A DNA stretch of 64,000 bases from Euglena gracilis. Taxonomy: Eukaryota; Euglenida; Euglenophyceae; Euglenales. Under the pieces are notes generated by a model. That model saw only the letters and a list, made by a program, of their open reading frames with translations, was not told the origin of the DNA and ran no database searches. The position numbers and the translations under genes are program-made. The stretch is from assembly GCA_039621445.1 (NCBI GenBank), contig CP154955.1, positions 47,019,540 through 47,083,539 on the forward strand, given 5' to 3'. How positions within the stretch are numbered: the first letter of the stretch is position 1; the number at the start of each line of letters is the position of its first letter. Positions 1 through 11,875 of the stretch are shown in pieces.

Positions 1-54
1 CGTGCGCAGTGTGTGCATGCGTGTGTGCATGTGTGCGCGCGTGCGTGCATGGGT

Positions 55-58
55 GCGC

Positions 59-89
<31 letters not shown>

Positions 90-113
90 TGTGTGTGCTT
101 GTGTGTCTGTGTG

Positions 114-208
<95 letters not shown>
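55..208. repeat. GC/GT dinucleotide microsatellite
   Basis: An alternating GC tract passes into a long GT tract with two small interruptions. All frames are open as Cys-Val or Val-Cys repeats only because the unit is a dinucleotide. It is not coding. Confidence 0.95.
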
Positions 209-658
209 ACGCGCCCCATTGGCTTTGTGGTTGGACCTCTCTGTAGCCCTGTCCTCAGAGGAGAGGTATGAGGTGTGAGTGGAGAGGGAACCCCCAAATC
301 TATTTGCTGGTGGGTTGTTCTTAAACATCGCAGCACACCATTCGTTTTTGGGTGGCAACGCCCCAAGTGGTGCAGATTGCGCATTTTCCAAGTTGAGAAA
401 AAAGGTGGGTTTCCTTTTTTTTTGTATCCTGGGCCTCTCACCTCTGCCATGTCCACTGTCTGAACACAGTTTGAAAAGGCTCACCTGCCAACCAAAGGGG
501 ATAAGAAAAATAACGGTCCCACAAATCCTGGCGGTGGAATGAAGGGGAAATCACAGTCAATTCAGTGTTCTACCTAAAATGGGGGGATTCATTTCACATT
601 TTTTACCTTTTTCTTTGGCTCCCAGCAAATCTGGAATCCTAAGTTTTGGTTACCTTAG

Positions 659-742
659 CCTCCGAGGAGGCTCCGTGGAGGCTCCGCGGAGGCTGGTTAC
701 CTTGGAGCCTCCGCGGAGCCTCCGCGGAGGCTCCTCAGAGGT
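659..742. repeat. Palindromic GGAGGCTCCGCGG cluster
   Basis: Overlapping copies of CCTCCGCGGAGGC in both orientations, so the block can fold on itself. A close relative lies at 2700-2766 beside the same GGTTACCTT sequence, and a looser version (GGAGGCTCTGGAGC) at 45331-45445. It looks like a dispersed short repeat. Confidence 0.8.
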
Positions 743-1317
743 AACCACTGTTGTACACAGGCCATGTCTGGCACAGCACCGTGCACCCTGGCATTTCCTG
801 CAGCACTTCTTAATTTGCACTTTGCACCGTGCACGTCCGCCGACATTCTGCTTTTCTCAGATGCTTTGACAAGTTCTCCTTTAGTTATATTTACCTGAAT
901 TTGTCGTGAATGAGGCTCCACGGAGGCAACCAATTGTGTACGCGGGCCACGTCTGAAAAAGAAATAGGAAAAAATATTTTACGGGTTGGTGCCAGTCTCC
1001 CTCCACACCCCTTCCCACTAGCCCACACTGATGCCCAGAGGAAAAGGAATTTTATTTAGTTTTTTCTCCCCCATCTGCACAAAAAAGAAACACATTTCAC
1101 CCCCATTTTTGCCATACATCTAAATAAAATATTTCAATTTTGTTTAGATTCCAACACCGCCCACATCGCCACAAAAAGCAAAACTTTCCCCTTCTCACAC
1201 ACCCCCATCCTCCCATTTGCCAAAAAAAAAACCATGTCCGTTGATGTGGTACAGACCATTTATCCATTTGCCACAAAGACGCCATGTCCGCCTGATTTTG
1301 CTGTTACCATTTACCCG

Positions 1318-2090
<773 letters not shown>

Positions 2091-2128
<38 letters not shown>

Positions 2129-2158
2129 CATACATACATATATATATGTGTGTGTGTG
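2091..2158. repeat. TA / TACA microsatellite
   Basis: A GT, then TA, then CATA simple-sequence tract directly after the TIR element. Confidence 0.9.
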
Positions 2159-2194
2159 TTGCCTCCCAAAGTCCGTTAATTCTTTAGTTCTGTC

Positions 2195-2655
2195 TGTTAG
2201 TCCGTGAATTAGTCTGTGAATTCGTCTGTGAAATTTTCTTCCCTCTGTGCAAATGGGCAGAAAAACGGACAAATTCTGACAGGTTCGGAAGCGGACGATC
2301 TGCCATTGGGTGCAGTCACCGTGTTTGGTTGAAGAATATTTCTCTTTAGAACACAAAAAAAGGAAAAAACATTTTTCCGTTCTGTTGTATGTTCCAGCGG
2401 GATCACAATTTTAGGTACAATTCTGACCTCTGGATAATATTGGTGTAATTCTGGCTGAATAAATCCATTTTTGGTTTCGTTTCAAGCTCCATGTTGGCAC
2501 CCAAAGTCCGTGATTTTTTTTTGCATCCTCTGTGCAAATGGGCAGATAATGAACAGGTTCTGACAGGTTCGGAAGTGTATGATCCGCCATTGACTGCAGT
2601 CGCCATGTTTGACATTGAATGACGTCTCTCTTTATAACACAAAAAAAACAAAATT
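2195..2655. repeat. Diverged tandem duplication, about 300-bp period
   Basis: Sequence at about 2203-2355 recurs at about 2503-2645. Shared blocks include CTCTGTGCAAATGGGCAGA, TTCTGACAGGTTCGGAAG and CAGTC(A/G)CC(G/A)TGTTTG. No coding potential is seen. Confidence 0.75.
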
Positions 2656-2699
2656 CCCGTTCATTTCCATGTTCACAACACGCCCTGGCAAAGCTGGTT

Positions 2700-2766
2700 A
2701 CCTCAGCCTCCGAGGAGGCTCCGCGGAGGCTGGTTACCTTGAGGGTCCGCGGAGCCTCCGCGGAGG
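2700..2766. repeat. Palindromic GGAGGCTCCGCGG cluster, second copy
   Basis: Same motif and same GGTTACCTT neighbour as the block at 659-742. Confidence 0.8.
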
Positions 2767-2951
2767 CAACCAAAAAGTTAGGATTCCACTTTTGCGGTAG
2801 ACCCTTTTTTTTTCTTTGCATTTCTTTTTGCAAAAGTAAAAAAAACACATGTGGACACATGTGGCTCGAAGTGGGAAGCGGGAAGTGGGTGGGGGGAGGG
2901 GGGGGTTACGGGGGGGGGTGGGGATGCTGGGCGGGTTAGGGGGGTCAGGGG

Positions 2952-3706
2952 CAGGCACCTACGGCCGACCAGGGCCGACCAGGGCCGACCAGGGCCGATT
3001 ATGATTTTCAGGACCCCCGTAGGTGGGGGTTCCGACCAGGGCCGACCAGGGCCGACCAGGGCCGACTTGCATGTGGTTGGCCGACCGAAGGGGAATGGAT
3101 GAAGGAATTCGGCAGCTTTCCCTCTGGAACAAGCACCTCTGATGCTGCTGGGCGACGCAGGGCGATGCTGGGCGATGCTGGGCGATGCTGTGTGATGCTG
3201 GCATTTTTTTTGTATATTTTGAAGAACTAAACCCATTTTTGGATAATTTTCTCACAAATCTCCAGTTTTACACCCATTTTGGCCATTATGGACCAGTTTT
3301 TGCTAATTTGGGGGCTATTTGTCACTGATTTGGCAAATATTGAGCTAATTTGGGTCAATATGAACATTTTTTATGGCATTTTGGCCATTTTGCGCCCTTT
3401 TGGTAATTTTGGGTCATTTTTCACAATCTTTTGTGGATTTTGTTGGCGTTTTTGGGTAATTTTTGGTTATTTCAAGCCACTTTAGGTCATTTTGGTTGCT
3501 TCTGGGGAGCCAATGGAGGCCTTATGGGGCACTTCCTTTTGATCTTGGCGAGACAATTCAGAAAATGATTGCATCCCTTCACATTTTTTCTGTGAAGGAT
3601 ACCCCCATCTATGGCCGACTATTTGCCGACCAGGGCCGACCAGGGCCGACCAGGGCCGACCAGGGCCGACCAGAGCACCAAAATGGGAAGTGACCATGGG
3701 TGCCTG
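2952..3706. mobile_element. hAT-like non-autonomous element, short copy
   Basis: The ends are CAGGCACCTACGG and, inverted, CAGGCACCCATGG. The element is flanked by a perfect 8-bp duplication GTCAGGGG (2944-2951 and 3707-3714). CAG-starting TIRs with 8-bp duplications are the established signature of hAT transposons. The inside holds tandem GGCCGACCAG arrays near both ends, a GGCGATGCT array at about 3150-3200, and an AT-rich core. No transposase is seen, so it would depend on a helper. A longer copy lies at 22698-23891. Confidence 0.9.
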
Positions 3707-4334
3707 GTCAGGGGGTTAGAAATAAATTGCAAAATTTTCTGAGCCAAAAAAAAAGGATTTTGCTCTTTTTGATAGGTGGAGCCCCGTCGCCACGGCGAAC
3801 AGTTGGAGACACAGCGTTACCAAACCCGACAAACTGGCAACAAAGGGATTTTCTGGAATTTGGCAATGGCTTTGTGGTTCGGGAGGGTTAGGGTGGCAGT
3901 TTCAGTCGTTTCCCGAGTGGTTGGCAATTTAGGGGGTTAGTGGTGGGTCAGGGAAGGTTAAGGGGGGGGGTTAGGGGCAGTTTGGGTGTTGGGTCCACTT
4001 CGTGCCATTACTCCAAAAAAATACTTTTTGACTTGACAAAAATTTAATTTGAAGTTTTGGTATTTTGGTTTTGTTATGTTTTTTTTGTGCAAAATTTTTT
4101 GCCATTTTTTCGAAGATAAACTTGATTTTTGGATTTTGGATTAAATTTTTTTTCCAATGGGGCACCCAAAAAACCCTTTTCGTGATTCTTGGAATGGCTG
4201 ATTCTAACGATATTTTTTTGGCCAACCCAACAAAATTCAAAGTGTCTGCAAAAGTCGTTGAATAAAATCTTGCATTGGTGTGTGTGTGTGTGTGTTGTCA
4301 GCTTTTTTTTTGACGGACTATCACTGCTGTGCAG

Positions 4335-4497
4335 GCCCTGGACCTCGCGGACCACTACCTCCTCATCAAGTTCAGCACCCGCGCGGAGCCCTTCGACCCA
4401 ACGTATTGGCTGCTGGTGGCCTTCGTCGGCATCGCTGTCGCCCTGCTGGCGCTGTTCGGCTTCCTCCTGTTCGACCGGGCCCCCGCCCGCCCCAAAT
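4335..4497 (+). CDS. Candidate exon encoding a transmembrane segment
   Basis: Acceptor CACTGCTGTGCAG follows a T-rich tract. The frame then reads ALDLADHYLLIKFSTRAEPF, next a hydrophobic stretch of about 22 residues (WLLVAFVGIAVALLALFGF and on), then a basic tail with RAPARPK. The layout fits one membrane span with a positive flank on one side. Codons are strongly GC-ending, unlike the AT-rich DNA around it. The GT donor after CCCAAAT is a guess. I do not recognise the family. It may be the first visible exon of the plus-strand series that follows or the end of another gene. Confidence 0.55.
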
Positions 4498-5208
4498 GTC
4501 GGAGGAATGGGGGCAAACACGATGGGGTGGGCTTCTTTGCACAGAACGTCGCCCCCCCCCTTTGCATGGGCAGACAGAGGGAATGCATTTTTGACCCCCC
4601 ACGGGGGAGGCCAGTTTCGGGGTGCGGTTGCCTTGTAGCACACCCCCAGCGCCTTTGGCACTGGGGGAGGTGAGCCAATCCACAACTTTAACGCTGGGGG
4701 CCGGATAAGGACCATTTGCACAGGAAATGACCTGGGTCATTTTCCCAGCCTCCCATAGCACAGGACACCCCCGGGGTTGTTAAAAAGGAGCCCCGGGAGC
4801 CTGGGGGGGGGGGTGGATTTCCCTTGCAGTCATCGTGTCCCAAGCAACTTTTATCGTGGAAAATGGGCATTGCTGGATGGGGAAAGTGTTTTCAGCAGAT
4901 TTTTTCCCGATATTTTCGTTTTCCCGGAGGATCAAAACAAAGTCTGATTCTGCCAGGGCTGCTGCTGATCATTTTGTTTCGGAGCTCTTGAGTGGAGTTC
5001 TCAGCCCAGTTTTTTCTTCACGACCTGAGCCATTTTTTAACCTCCTTTATCGGAGCCTTCTCCCCCAATCAAAACGTGTGCTGAGGGGAGAAGCTCGGGG
5101 GTGAGGTCTGACCCCCCACCCCACTGCCCCACGCCAGTCTTGTCAGGTCCCTTTGGCGGAACGTTTCCCTTGCAAAACCATGCGGCATACCCTCATCTGC
5201 ACCGACAA
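4498..5208. other. Non-coding stretch with C/G runs
   Basis: Poly-C and poly-G runs and a short inverted repeat near 4730-4830 (GGGAGCCTGGG and relatives). Nothing gene-like beyond chance frames. Confidence 0.5.
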
Positions 5209-5342
5209 TGTAACCCCCCCCCCCGAATTATAGCCCCATGGGGCTATTATTCGGACAGTCGGTTAAATTTTCAGGGGGGGGGCTATTATTCGGATTTTTG
5301 TGCATGGTCCGGGGGGGGGGGGCTATTATTCGGGGGGGTTTA
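5209..5342. repeat. Spaced-motif element, GGGCTATTATTCGG type
   Basis: Left end GTAACCCCCCC and right end GGGGGGGTTTAC are inverted copies. The inside has three copies of GGCTATTATTCGG separated by G runs plus one inverted copy. No clear target duplication by eye. Confidence 0.7.
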
Positions 5343-5860
5343 CCCCAATTGAGGGCCAAAGGCAGGACGCGGCCCGCGGTGAACCCCTCTGCCCTGCGGC
5401 TTCCACAGTTGCTTGGGCTGACCCGCTGAAAGCTCGTCCCTGTGCAGTGCAGCCTCAGCGCTCTGTGGGACACACATGATTTAGGTTGGTACAGTGGCCT
5501 GAACTGTGTGGGTATCAACCGTCCTATTCCGTTTGGGTTTGCAGAAATATTTTGGAGATAACCCATCATTTGGAACGCACAGAGCACTCGTTGGGAGCAT
5601 AAAAATGAGAAATTCAGGAGAACGTTTTAAAACTTGGAACGGGAGAAATTTGAGGGGATGTGGGAAACGGAGAAAAGTGAAACAAGAGGGGTGGATAGAC
5701 GACCGGCTGCATTGCCCGGCCCCTTCTTCTTCCGCCCATAATTGCTGCAGAAGGTTCATTTTCGATGTTTGGTTTTTCCTCATTTTTTTTTGCTGCTTCG
5801 GCATTACGTCTAAATATGTCTCTGTTTTCCTTTTCCTTCACGCTTCACATCCCTCTCCAG

Positions 5861-5948
5861 CGACAGCCAATGCTCAAGAACCTTCTGGCAAACCACAAAA
5901 TAGTCCAGGCAATTGTGGAAAATATCTGCTATGTCTCTATAGCAAACA
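5861..5948 (+). CDS. Candidate exon, helical protein segment
   Basis: The pyrimidine-rich acceptor TCCCTCTCCAG is followed by a frame reading RQPMLKNLLANHKIVQAI and on to YVSIAN, then donor GTAAAC. Leu/Ile/Val spacing suggests a helix. Length is 88 nt, phase 0 in and phase 1 out. No family was recognised. Splice signals and composition support it better than most small candidates here. Confidence 0.45.
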
Positions 5949-5984
5949 GTAAACTTTCAGCTGCCTAGGAAAAAGGTTTTGGCT

Positions 5985-6371
5985 GGACCCCCCCCCCCCC
6001 CGCAGGGGGTGGGGATCCAGGAGGGGTCCAACCTGCTGTCGGACTGCATACAGGAAAAAAAAGTCCAAATCTGGCTGGATTAGATTTTTCAGCCAAAGAT
6101 TTGAGGTGACAGGCCCTCAAAAAAGGCCATTTTGGCCATTTTTTGACCCAACCTTTTCAATTTTTTCCCCGGCGCTTTGCGCCGAAAATGGTTTCGGCCC
6201 AACTCGGCTACAAATCATAATGCAAAAAAACTTTATTTCCAATCGAACCCCACTCTACCCCGGGGGGGGGGGGGGGGCATCCCCGCTGGAAGCTGCTGGA
6301 TGGAAAAAAGGGGCTGCTGGCTGGACCACCCTCCCAGGGGTCGCGTGTGGCCAGGCTTAAGAAATTCCCTG
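5985..6371. repeat. C-run repeat with CAGGGAATTTCTTAAG right end
   Basis: TGGCTGGACCCCC and GCTGGCTGGACC blocks occur at both sides. The right tip, inverted, reads CAGGGAATTTCTTAAG, close to the tip of the element at 27903-28674. The left tip is not clear, so this may be a truncated copy. Confidence 0.45.
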
Positions 6372-6844
6372 CTTCACAACCAGTCGTCGGGGTTCTAGAG
6401 AAAAGGTGTAGAGAACACCATACTCCCTTGCGTTAAGAAAGGTGTGAGGTCAGGTATGCCATCATCACGACAGGCAGGGTTGATGCCTGCCGTAACAAAG
6501 TGGGCAAGGACATCCTTCTTTGCAAGTGCCATTTGGTACACTCGCATGCGTGCAGCCTCTTGAGACTGCCGTGGCCCTCTACATTTGATGCGACTCAAAA
6601 TTGTCCTCCCTGCTCCCCGCGTTGAATTCACTGTTCTCTCCTTGTCTGCGAACTGCCTTTTTGTGCCCTGTGCTACTCAACCCATCATTGCATGTTGCCC
6701 CGCCATATTGCTTCCCAGCCCCCGATGTATCATTTCAGATGCGACTCATCACCATCAGTCGTGCCTCCTTTTTCAGCACGATCGAATGCTGTGCTTAAGT
6801 CAATAGGCAAAGATGTCTTTACCCGACCACCCACTCCCTATTTC

Positions 6845-6895
6845 ATTCTTTACCCTAACCCTACCCTGAAGAAACCCTAATTCTAACCCTCAACT
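6845..6895. repeat. Interstitial telomere-like tract
   Basis: Degenerate CCCTAA/CCCTAAT/CCCTGAAGAAACCCTAA units. Reverse-orientation relatives occur at 55614-55648 (TTTAGGGTTAGGGTTT). Confidence 0.5.
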
Positions 6896-7835
6896 TTATA
6901 CCAAACATAAACGCTTCACCTCCCCTTGTCAAACCCCCCCCCCATTTGTCATTCACGGTAGATTGTCCCAACCTGTTCCTGGGAACGGCCATGGGGGTAA
7001 AATACCCCGACCACCCCACCACTTCCCCTATTTTCCAGAACCGCCGACTTTTTGGTTAAACTGTCTTTTGATGCCTTCGATGCTGTGGTGGGTGGTGGGG
7101 TTCGACCCCAGGGTGAGTGGGTAGTTTGGAATGGGGACATTTTAAGTTGGAAACAAGGGGTTCAGGAAACCTCAGGAAACCGTTCACCGTTAACCTTCCG
7201 TCGGCGTCAGAAGTGGTTTTCCAAAAGTGGAAGTGACTCTCCCCCTGTAAAGCTGAATTATTGCATCGTCTCGTCCCAGTCTGAAGCAAGGCTCTCCTCT
7301 CTCCCCCGTTGTGCACAGGTTAGCAGCGGTGACATATGGCGACCGTCTCCAGGCTTGTTTGCTTTCCCAAAGCGGGACCCCTCGGTGGGCGACCCCCAGT
7401 TCAGACAGTTGTAGGGGGAGGGGGTCTCTCTTTTGGATTTCCCAAAAACCCTGGGGGTCTTGTTTTGGGGGGGGGGGCAGTTTTTGGGAATTTTGCTATA
7501 AACCGGCATGGGGGGTCTTATTTTTGGGGGGGTTCAGTATGTGACCAGTAGACGTCTTGTGACCCTGGGCCGTGAGATTTGAGGTAGTTGTCAAAGATCT
7601 TTTTGGGCGATATTTTGACATTTCTACCATTTTGTATGTGCTAGAATTGGCAGTTTTGGAACAATTTTTGTCTATCATGACAAATCCTGCTTTTTTGGAC
7701 CTATTTTTGGGCCCTGCTGCGGGACCTTTTTCGCCTGTGGACCACCCCAAAATATGAATCTCCCCTTGGGATTTTCAGTGACGGACCCACAGTCTTTGGG
7801 GGGGGGGAGTTATGCATGATGCCGAGTGCCTTGTG

Positions 7836-8146
7836 CAGGGCGGTCCATAAGGGATGGGAAGTTTTTTTTTCCCCTCAAGGACTGCACCTTAAGGACCGCC
7901 CTTAGGCCCAAGGGACGGCCAACGGCCAATCTGGTGATCGAACGGGTGCCAAAATCAAAAAGTCGAAGAACACATTTGTTTGACGTTTTGGGTGGATGGG
8001 CGATAGTTCAAAAAAAATGTCAGAGATTACTTTTTTTCCCCGACCCATCTTTGCCAAAATATGGTTATTTTTTCGTGCATTTTTTCTATGAATTTTTTAT
8101 TGACTGTGCTAGGACAGGAAGTTTATTTCCGTTAAGGACTGCCCTG
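7836..8146. mobile_element. hAT-like MITE, CAGGGCGGTCC family
   Basis: Left tip CAGGGCGGTCCATAAGG, right tip inverted CAGGGCAGTCCTTAACGG. Flanks GCCTTGTG (7828-7835) and GCCTTGGG (8147-8154) match at 7 of 8 bases. The inside is AT-rich with no open frame. A relative with a damaged right end is at 24625-24945. Confidence 0.8.
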
Positions 8147-8655
8147 GCCTTGGGTGTCGTTGTTGCCTTTGAAATGTGTGGAAGTGGGCTCAAAGCTCTC
8201 TCACAGGATGGGGCGACGGAAGCGATCGGAATGTTTCTTGGGGTATGAAAGGTGACCCCCCAGTTGGGAAGTCCTGGTGTGTTGCCTGCACGTGTGCAAC
8301 GGTTTTTTGAGGAAATTTCGACGTTCCAAACCTTGCATTGTTGGCCAAATTTTGACATTGCCCCCCACCCCCTCATTTGACATGCCTTTTTTCACCAAAT
8401 TCTCAGAACAACATTTTCCATGGCGCTTGTTTGCACAATTTTTTTTTGCTGAATTGAATTGGTTGGGGCGATGGATAATTGCGTTTTTTCCAAATATGCC
8501 AAAAAATCAAGAGTGGCACCATTGCTCTTGATCTGAGGCGTATCTTTCATATCTTTCTCCGTGGCAATCCCCCCCCAAGATTGTGTTGCGTGCTGAGAGG
8601 CAGGGGTTTTCTGAAGCCAGAGGGGCCCTACAGCCACTTTTTCCCCAACCAGCAG

Positions 8656-8685
8656 CTCCCAGTCTGGCTGCGGACCCCCAAGGAG
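8656..8685 (+). CDS. Candidate 30-nt microexon
   Basis: Acceptor CCCCAACCAGCAG, frame LPVWLRTPKE, donor GTCCGT. Phase 0 at both ends. Very short, so chance cannot be excluded. Confidence 0.3.
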
Positions 8686-8971
8686 GTCCGTAGAATAAAG
8701 CTCAATTTGAATCTAAGGCAATTTTGCCATTTTTTGGGGGAGCCGTCGGCGCAGCTGCCAGCCCCCCCCCCCCGCCCCGACCCACACCCCCGAGGGTGGA
8801 TTCAGCCAGCACTTTTTTTCTTTTTTCCAGCTGGAACGCTGGACCCCCCGGGGGTATCAATCACCCAGCCACTCCGGCCAAAATGGCCTTTAGTCAAAAG
8901 ATTTGAACATTTCCATTTCAAAAAAAAATTGGCACCAAGTGGTCAGTTTCAATCATTTTGTTCCCCCCCAG

Positions 8972-9004
8972 CAGGTGGATCTGGAGCCAAAACCCAGGCA
9001 GCCG
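8972..9004 (+). CDS. Candidate 33-nt microexon
   Basis: Acceptor TTTTGTTCCCCCCCAG, frame QVDLEPKPRQP, and a consensus donor GTGAGC. Phase 0 at both ends, so it can join the microexon at 8656-8685. Confidence 0.4.
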
Positions 9005-9344
9005 GTGAGCTGAACCCAGGGGTGGGGTCGGTGCAATATGGTGTATCCCATCACATCCTCCCGCCCTCACTGACTCCCACCACCGCCAGGGGGACAGGCG
9101 AAATCGACCGACTGGTTTCGATGAAGTTCTCTGTATCGTTTTCTGAAGGCAGACAGTACTCTGCTCATTTGCGTTTCATGGATTGAGGGTGCATCTCATC
9201 CATAAAAAATTGGGACCGCAAACCACAAGAAATCGCAGGATTGTGTGACATAATTACATATAAAAAAAGTCGCAACTGCCCTTATTTGTGAATGTAATCT
9301 GTAATGTGCCTGGGTAAGAGAAAATGTCGTTTTCTGCATCGCAG

Positions 9345-9408
9345 AAACAACAGGAACTACCAAGCCCCAGAGGGCATTCACGAGCAACTCCCTACTCAGA
9401 GGGAGTTA
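9345..9408 (+). CDS. Candidate 64-nt exon
   Basis: Acceptor TTTTCTGCATCGCAG and a consensus donor GTAAGC bound a frame that includes NNRNYQAPEGIHEQLPTQ. One base completes a split codon at the start and the end is phase 0, compatible with the next candidate at 9542. A second open frame (KQQELPSPRGHSR) also exists, so the frame is uncertain. Confidence 0.4.
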
Positions 9409-9541
9409 GTAAGCCATGGTTGTGGTCTGAGTGGTGCATTTAAGCGGCTTAGGCCAGCTGGGCCATCCCTGTCACGCAGCCACCAGCGGGTGAATTGTGC
9501 CCCGGCAAAGGAGCCTGACTCTATCCCCGTCCTCCAGCCAG

Positions 9542-9595
9542 ACCCCCGCTGAAAGCGACGACAACTCTGCGGACGATGGCACCCTGCTCTCTCTG
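9542..9595 (+). CDS. Candidate 54-nt acidic exon
   Basis: Acceptor GTCCTCCAGCCAG, frame TPAESDDNSADDGTLLSL, donor GTGGAC, phase 0 to 0. The upstream AG at 9537 is an alternative that adds four bases. Acidic and Ser-rich like the candidates at 13156 and 18582. Confidence 0.4.
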
Positions 9596-9777
9596 GTGGA
9601 CGACTGTATTTGTGGATTTGTCTGTTGGTGCTTTGAGGCGCCAGCGCAGTCGGTATTTGGCCTGTGCGTCTGGCTCAGCGCAATATCCCTCCCCAGGGCT
9701 GTACGGGTATCCCCAAAATTCTGTGCTGTGGCCGTGGGCTGGGGTCCAGACGTTCAGTTCACCAAAATTTTTTCTGT

Positions 9778-9985
9778 GTAAACCCCCCCTCCCCACCTAT
9801 AACCCCCCCCCCCCGAGGGTTATACGATCCGGTTCGATGGTCGGCCCCCGGAGGGGGGGGGTTATAGATGGGGGTGGGTTATAGGTCCCCCTTTGTTTTG
9901 CCTTTGTTTGCCCAATATTGAGGAGGGGGGTTTATAGGTCCCGGTTTGGTGGTTGGTCACAGGATGGGGGGTGGTTATAGGATTG
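9778..9985. repeat. Spaced-motif element, GGTTATAGG type
   Basis: Starts TAAACCCCCCC. GGTTATAG or its inverse CCTATAACC recurs six or so times between C or G runs. Confidence 0.65.
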
Positions 9986-9987
9986 GG

Positions 9988-11455
9988 GGATCGCTGAGCA
10001 CTTATCCCTTTATGGGTCAGAGCGAAGCTTACCACCGGGTATGACCCCCCCCCCCCGCCTTCTCCCCCCCTCTGGGTAGACCATGAAAACCATGGATTAT
10101 CACCATGACCCCGGCCCGGTTCCTGGAAATTTTTTTTTTAGTCGCGAGCGACTGGATTCTTAGTTTCCGAATCACCTCTTTTTGACCCCCAACTCCCCGC
10201 CAGGCCCGAGTTATTCACGCGCGAAGGGGTCCAAACTGGGTAGGATTGGCCTGCCCCAAGGGTCCAAAAATCGGTCAAAAATCCATTTTTCGAAAATATC
10301 GAGAAAAAGTGCATTATTTCCGGAAATGCCGGTCTGACGAAATGTACCCCCGGAGGCCCTCTATCGCCCCCAATTCGCCTTTCATGCCTGGCCCGTGTTC
10401 CAGCGTGCTTTTGGGGCCCAAAACGGCCATTTTGGGGTGTTTTTTTCAGGCCGTTTTTTTTTTGGGTCAAAAAATTGGTTTTTCCAGAATATCTCGACAA
10501 TGAAGCAAAATCAAAGGAAAAGTCCGGAGAGCAAAAATGAAGCCCTTGGAATGCCCTATCCAACCATGGTTTACTTTCCCCCCAACTCTTCTTGTAGCCC
10601 GAGTAACGGTCATTTTTCGGCCAATTTTGGCCTGTTTCAGGGGCCATTTTTGGGCTGTTTTCGGAGTAAAAAAACCCATGTTTTCAAAATATCTCGGAAA
10701 TGAAGCAAAATCAAAGGAAACTCCGGAGACCTAAATTGAAGCCATCAGAATGCCCTATCCAACGATATTTTGATTTCCCCACAACTCCCCGCCCAGCCCG
10801 AAATATTGCCGTTTCACGGCCCAAAACAGCGCGACTTGGCTGTTTTCGACCATTATCTGGCTCAAAAAAAAATCAATTTTTCTCAAATTTCTCAAAAATG
10901 GTGTGGAATCAAAGGAAATGACCGGTGGCCCAAATTGAAGCCCTTGAAATGCCCCATCTAACAGTATTTTCATTTCCCCGCAACTCTCTGCCTAGCCCGA
11001 GTTACGGCCATTTTTTCGGCCAATGCCAATTTTGGCCATTTTGTACAGTTTTGGCTTGTTTTGTCTTGACCCCCCCCATTTTCGGCAATTTTGGGTCAAA
11101 AAAGTCGAAAAAAAATCGAATTTTTTTTTACCCATAACAATGTGTTTTGTCCTCCCGGACCCGGAGAAACTGTTTTTGAGCCCAAAATGAGCGTTTTTCG
11201 CCACCCCTCCCCCCCGGCCCCCCGTTTTTGGCCGAAACCCATGGGTTTTGGGTCAAAAACGGGTCAAAAAAGGTGAAAAACAATCGAAATTTTTTTCCTC
11301 CTGAACTGATGTTTTTTGGACTCCCGGACCCAGAAAAACTTTTTTTGAGCCCAACTGAGCGTTTTTCGACCCCCCCCGGCCCCCCATTTTTGGCCCGAAA
11401 CCCATGGGTTTGGGGTCAAAAAGTCGAAAAAATCCAACAAAACGGGTATCGGGTG
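9988..11455. repeat. Large composite repeat with tandem AAAAAGTCGAAAAA units
   Basis: Begins GATCGCTGAGCACTTATCCC, then TTTATGGGTCAGAGCGAAG. The first half has diverged units with AAATGAAGCAAAATCAAAGG. The second has about 170-bp units containing GGGTCAAAAAGTCGAAAA, CTCCCGGACCCGGAAAAAC and GAGCGTTTTTCGACC. The same modules occur at 18828-21062 and 58186-59449. No coding sequence seen. Confidence 0.7.
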
Positions 11456-11803
11456 TATGGGGGGGTTATCATTTCAGAAATTATTGTAAAATCACTGATG
11501 TAATTTGTCAATTATGAATTATGCGAAATTTGCAATTCTAGTCTTTTCGGCCTTCCATTACGTGAAGTTGCATTAAGATCTCAGCATTTTTCAAAATCTG
11601 GCTATAGGTGTGAGGGGGGGTATCATGTGTTCATCAAGAAAAATTTTGTGTTCATTTGTGTTCACCAAAATTTTTTTGTGTTCACCAAAAAAAATGTCTA
11701 GAGATGGAAATGAAACTTGTTGTTGTCCAGTTGGAAGGGGGATAGGCCTTCTTTTTGGACGTGAATGGAAAAAACCGTCGAGCTTGGTTGCATTTTGACC
11801 CAG

Positions 11804-11875
11804 GTCTTGGAACACCCGTGGCAAGAGTGGTGTTTCAAGAGCTTTTTCCCCTTGCTTTCATGTCAAGGGTTCGCA
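11804..11875 (+). CDS. Candidate 72-nt exon abutting a MITE
   Basis: Acceptor GCATTTTGACCCAG, then 24 open codons starting VLEHPWQEWCFKSFFPLL and ending SCQGFA, then a GT donor (GTACCC) that lies in the first bases of the TIR repeat. Phase 0 to 0, compatible with the open segment after the repeat (12257). Trp/Phe-rich; no family recognised. The last codons lie within the degenerate TIR. Confidence 0.35.

Noticed and set aside
2-278. Open frames of Cys-Val repeats in GT tracts (also 1195-1440, 37076-37659, 60706-60962)
   Set aside because: Translations of dinucleotide microsatellites, open in every frame.
6395-6631. Minus-strand 78-codon frame with RMRVYQMALAKKDVLAHF
   Set aside because: Composition is protein-like, but no splice context, no neighbours on that strand and no family; left unannotated.
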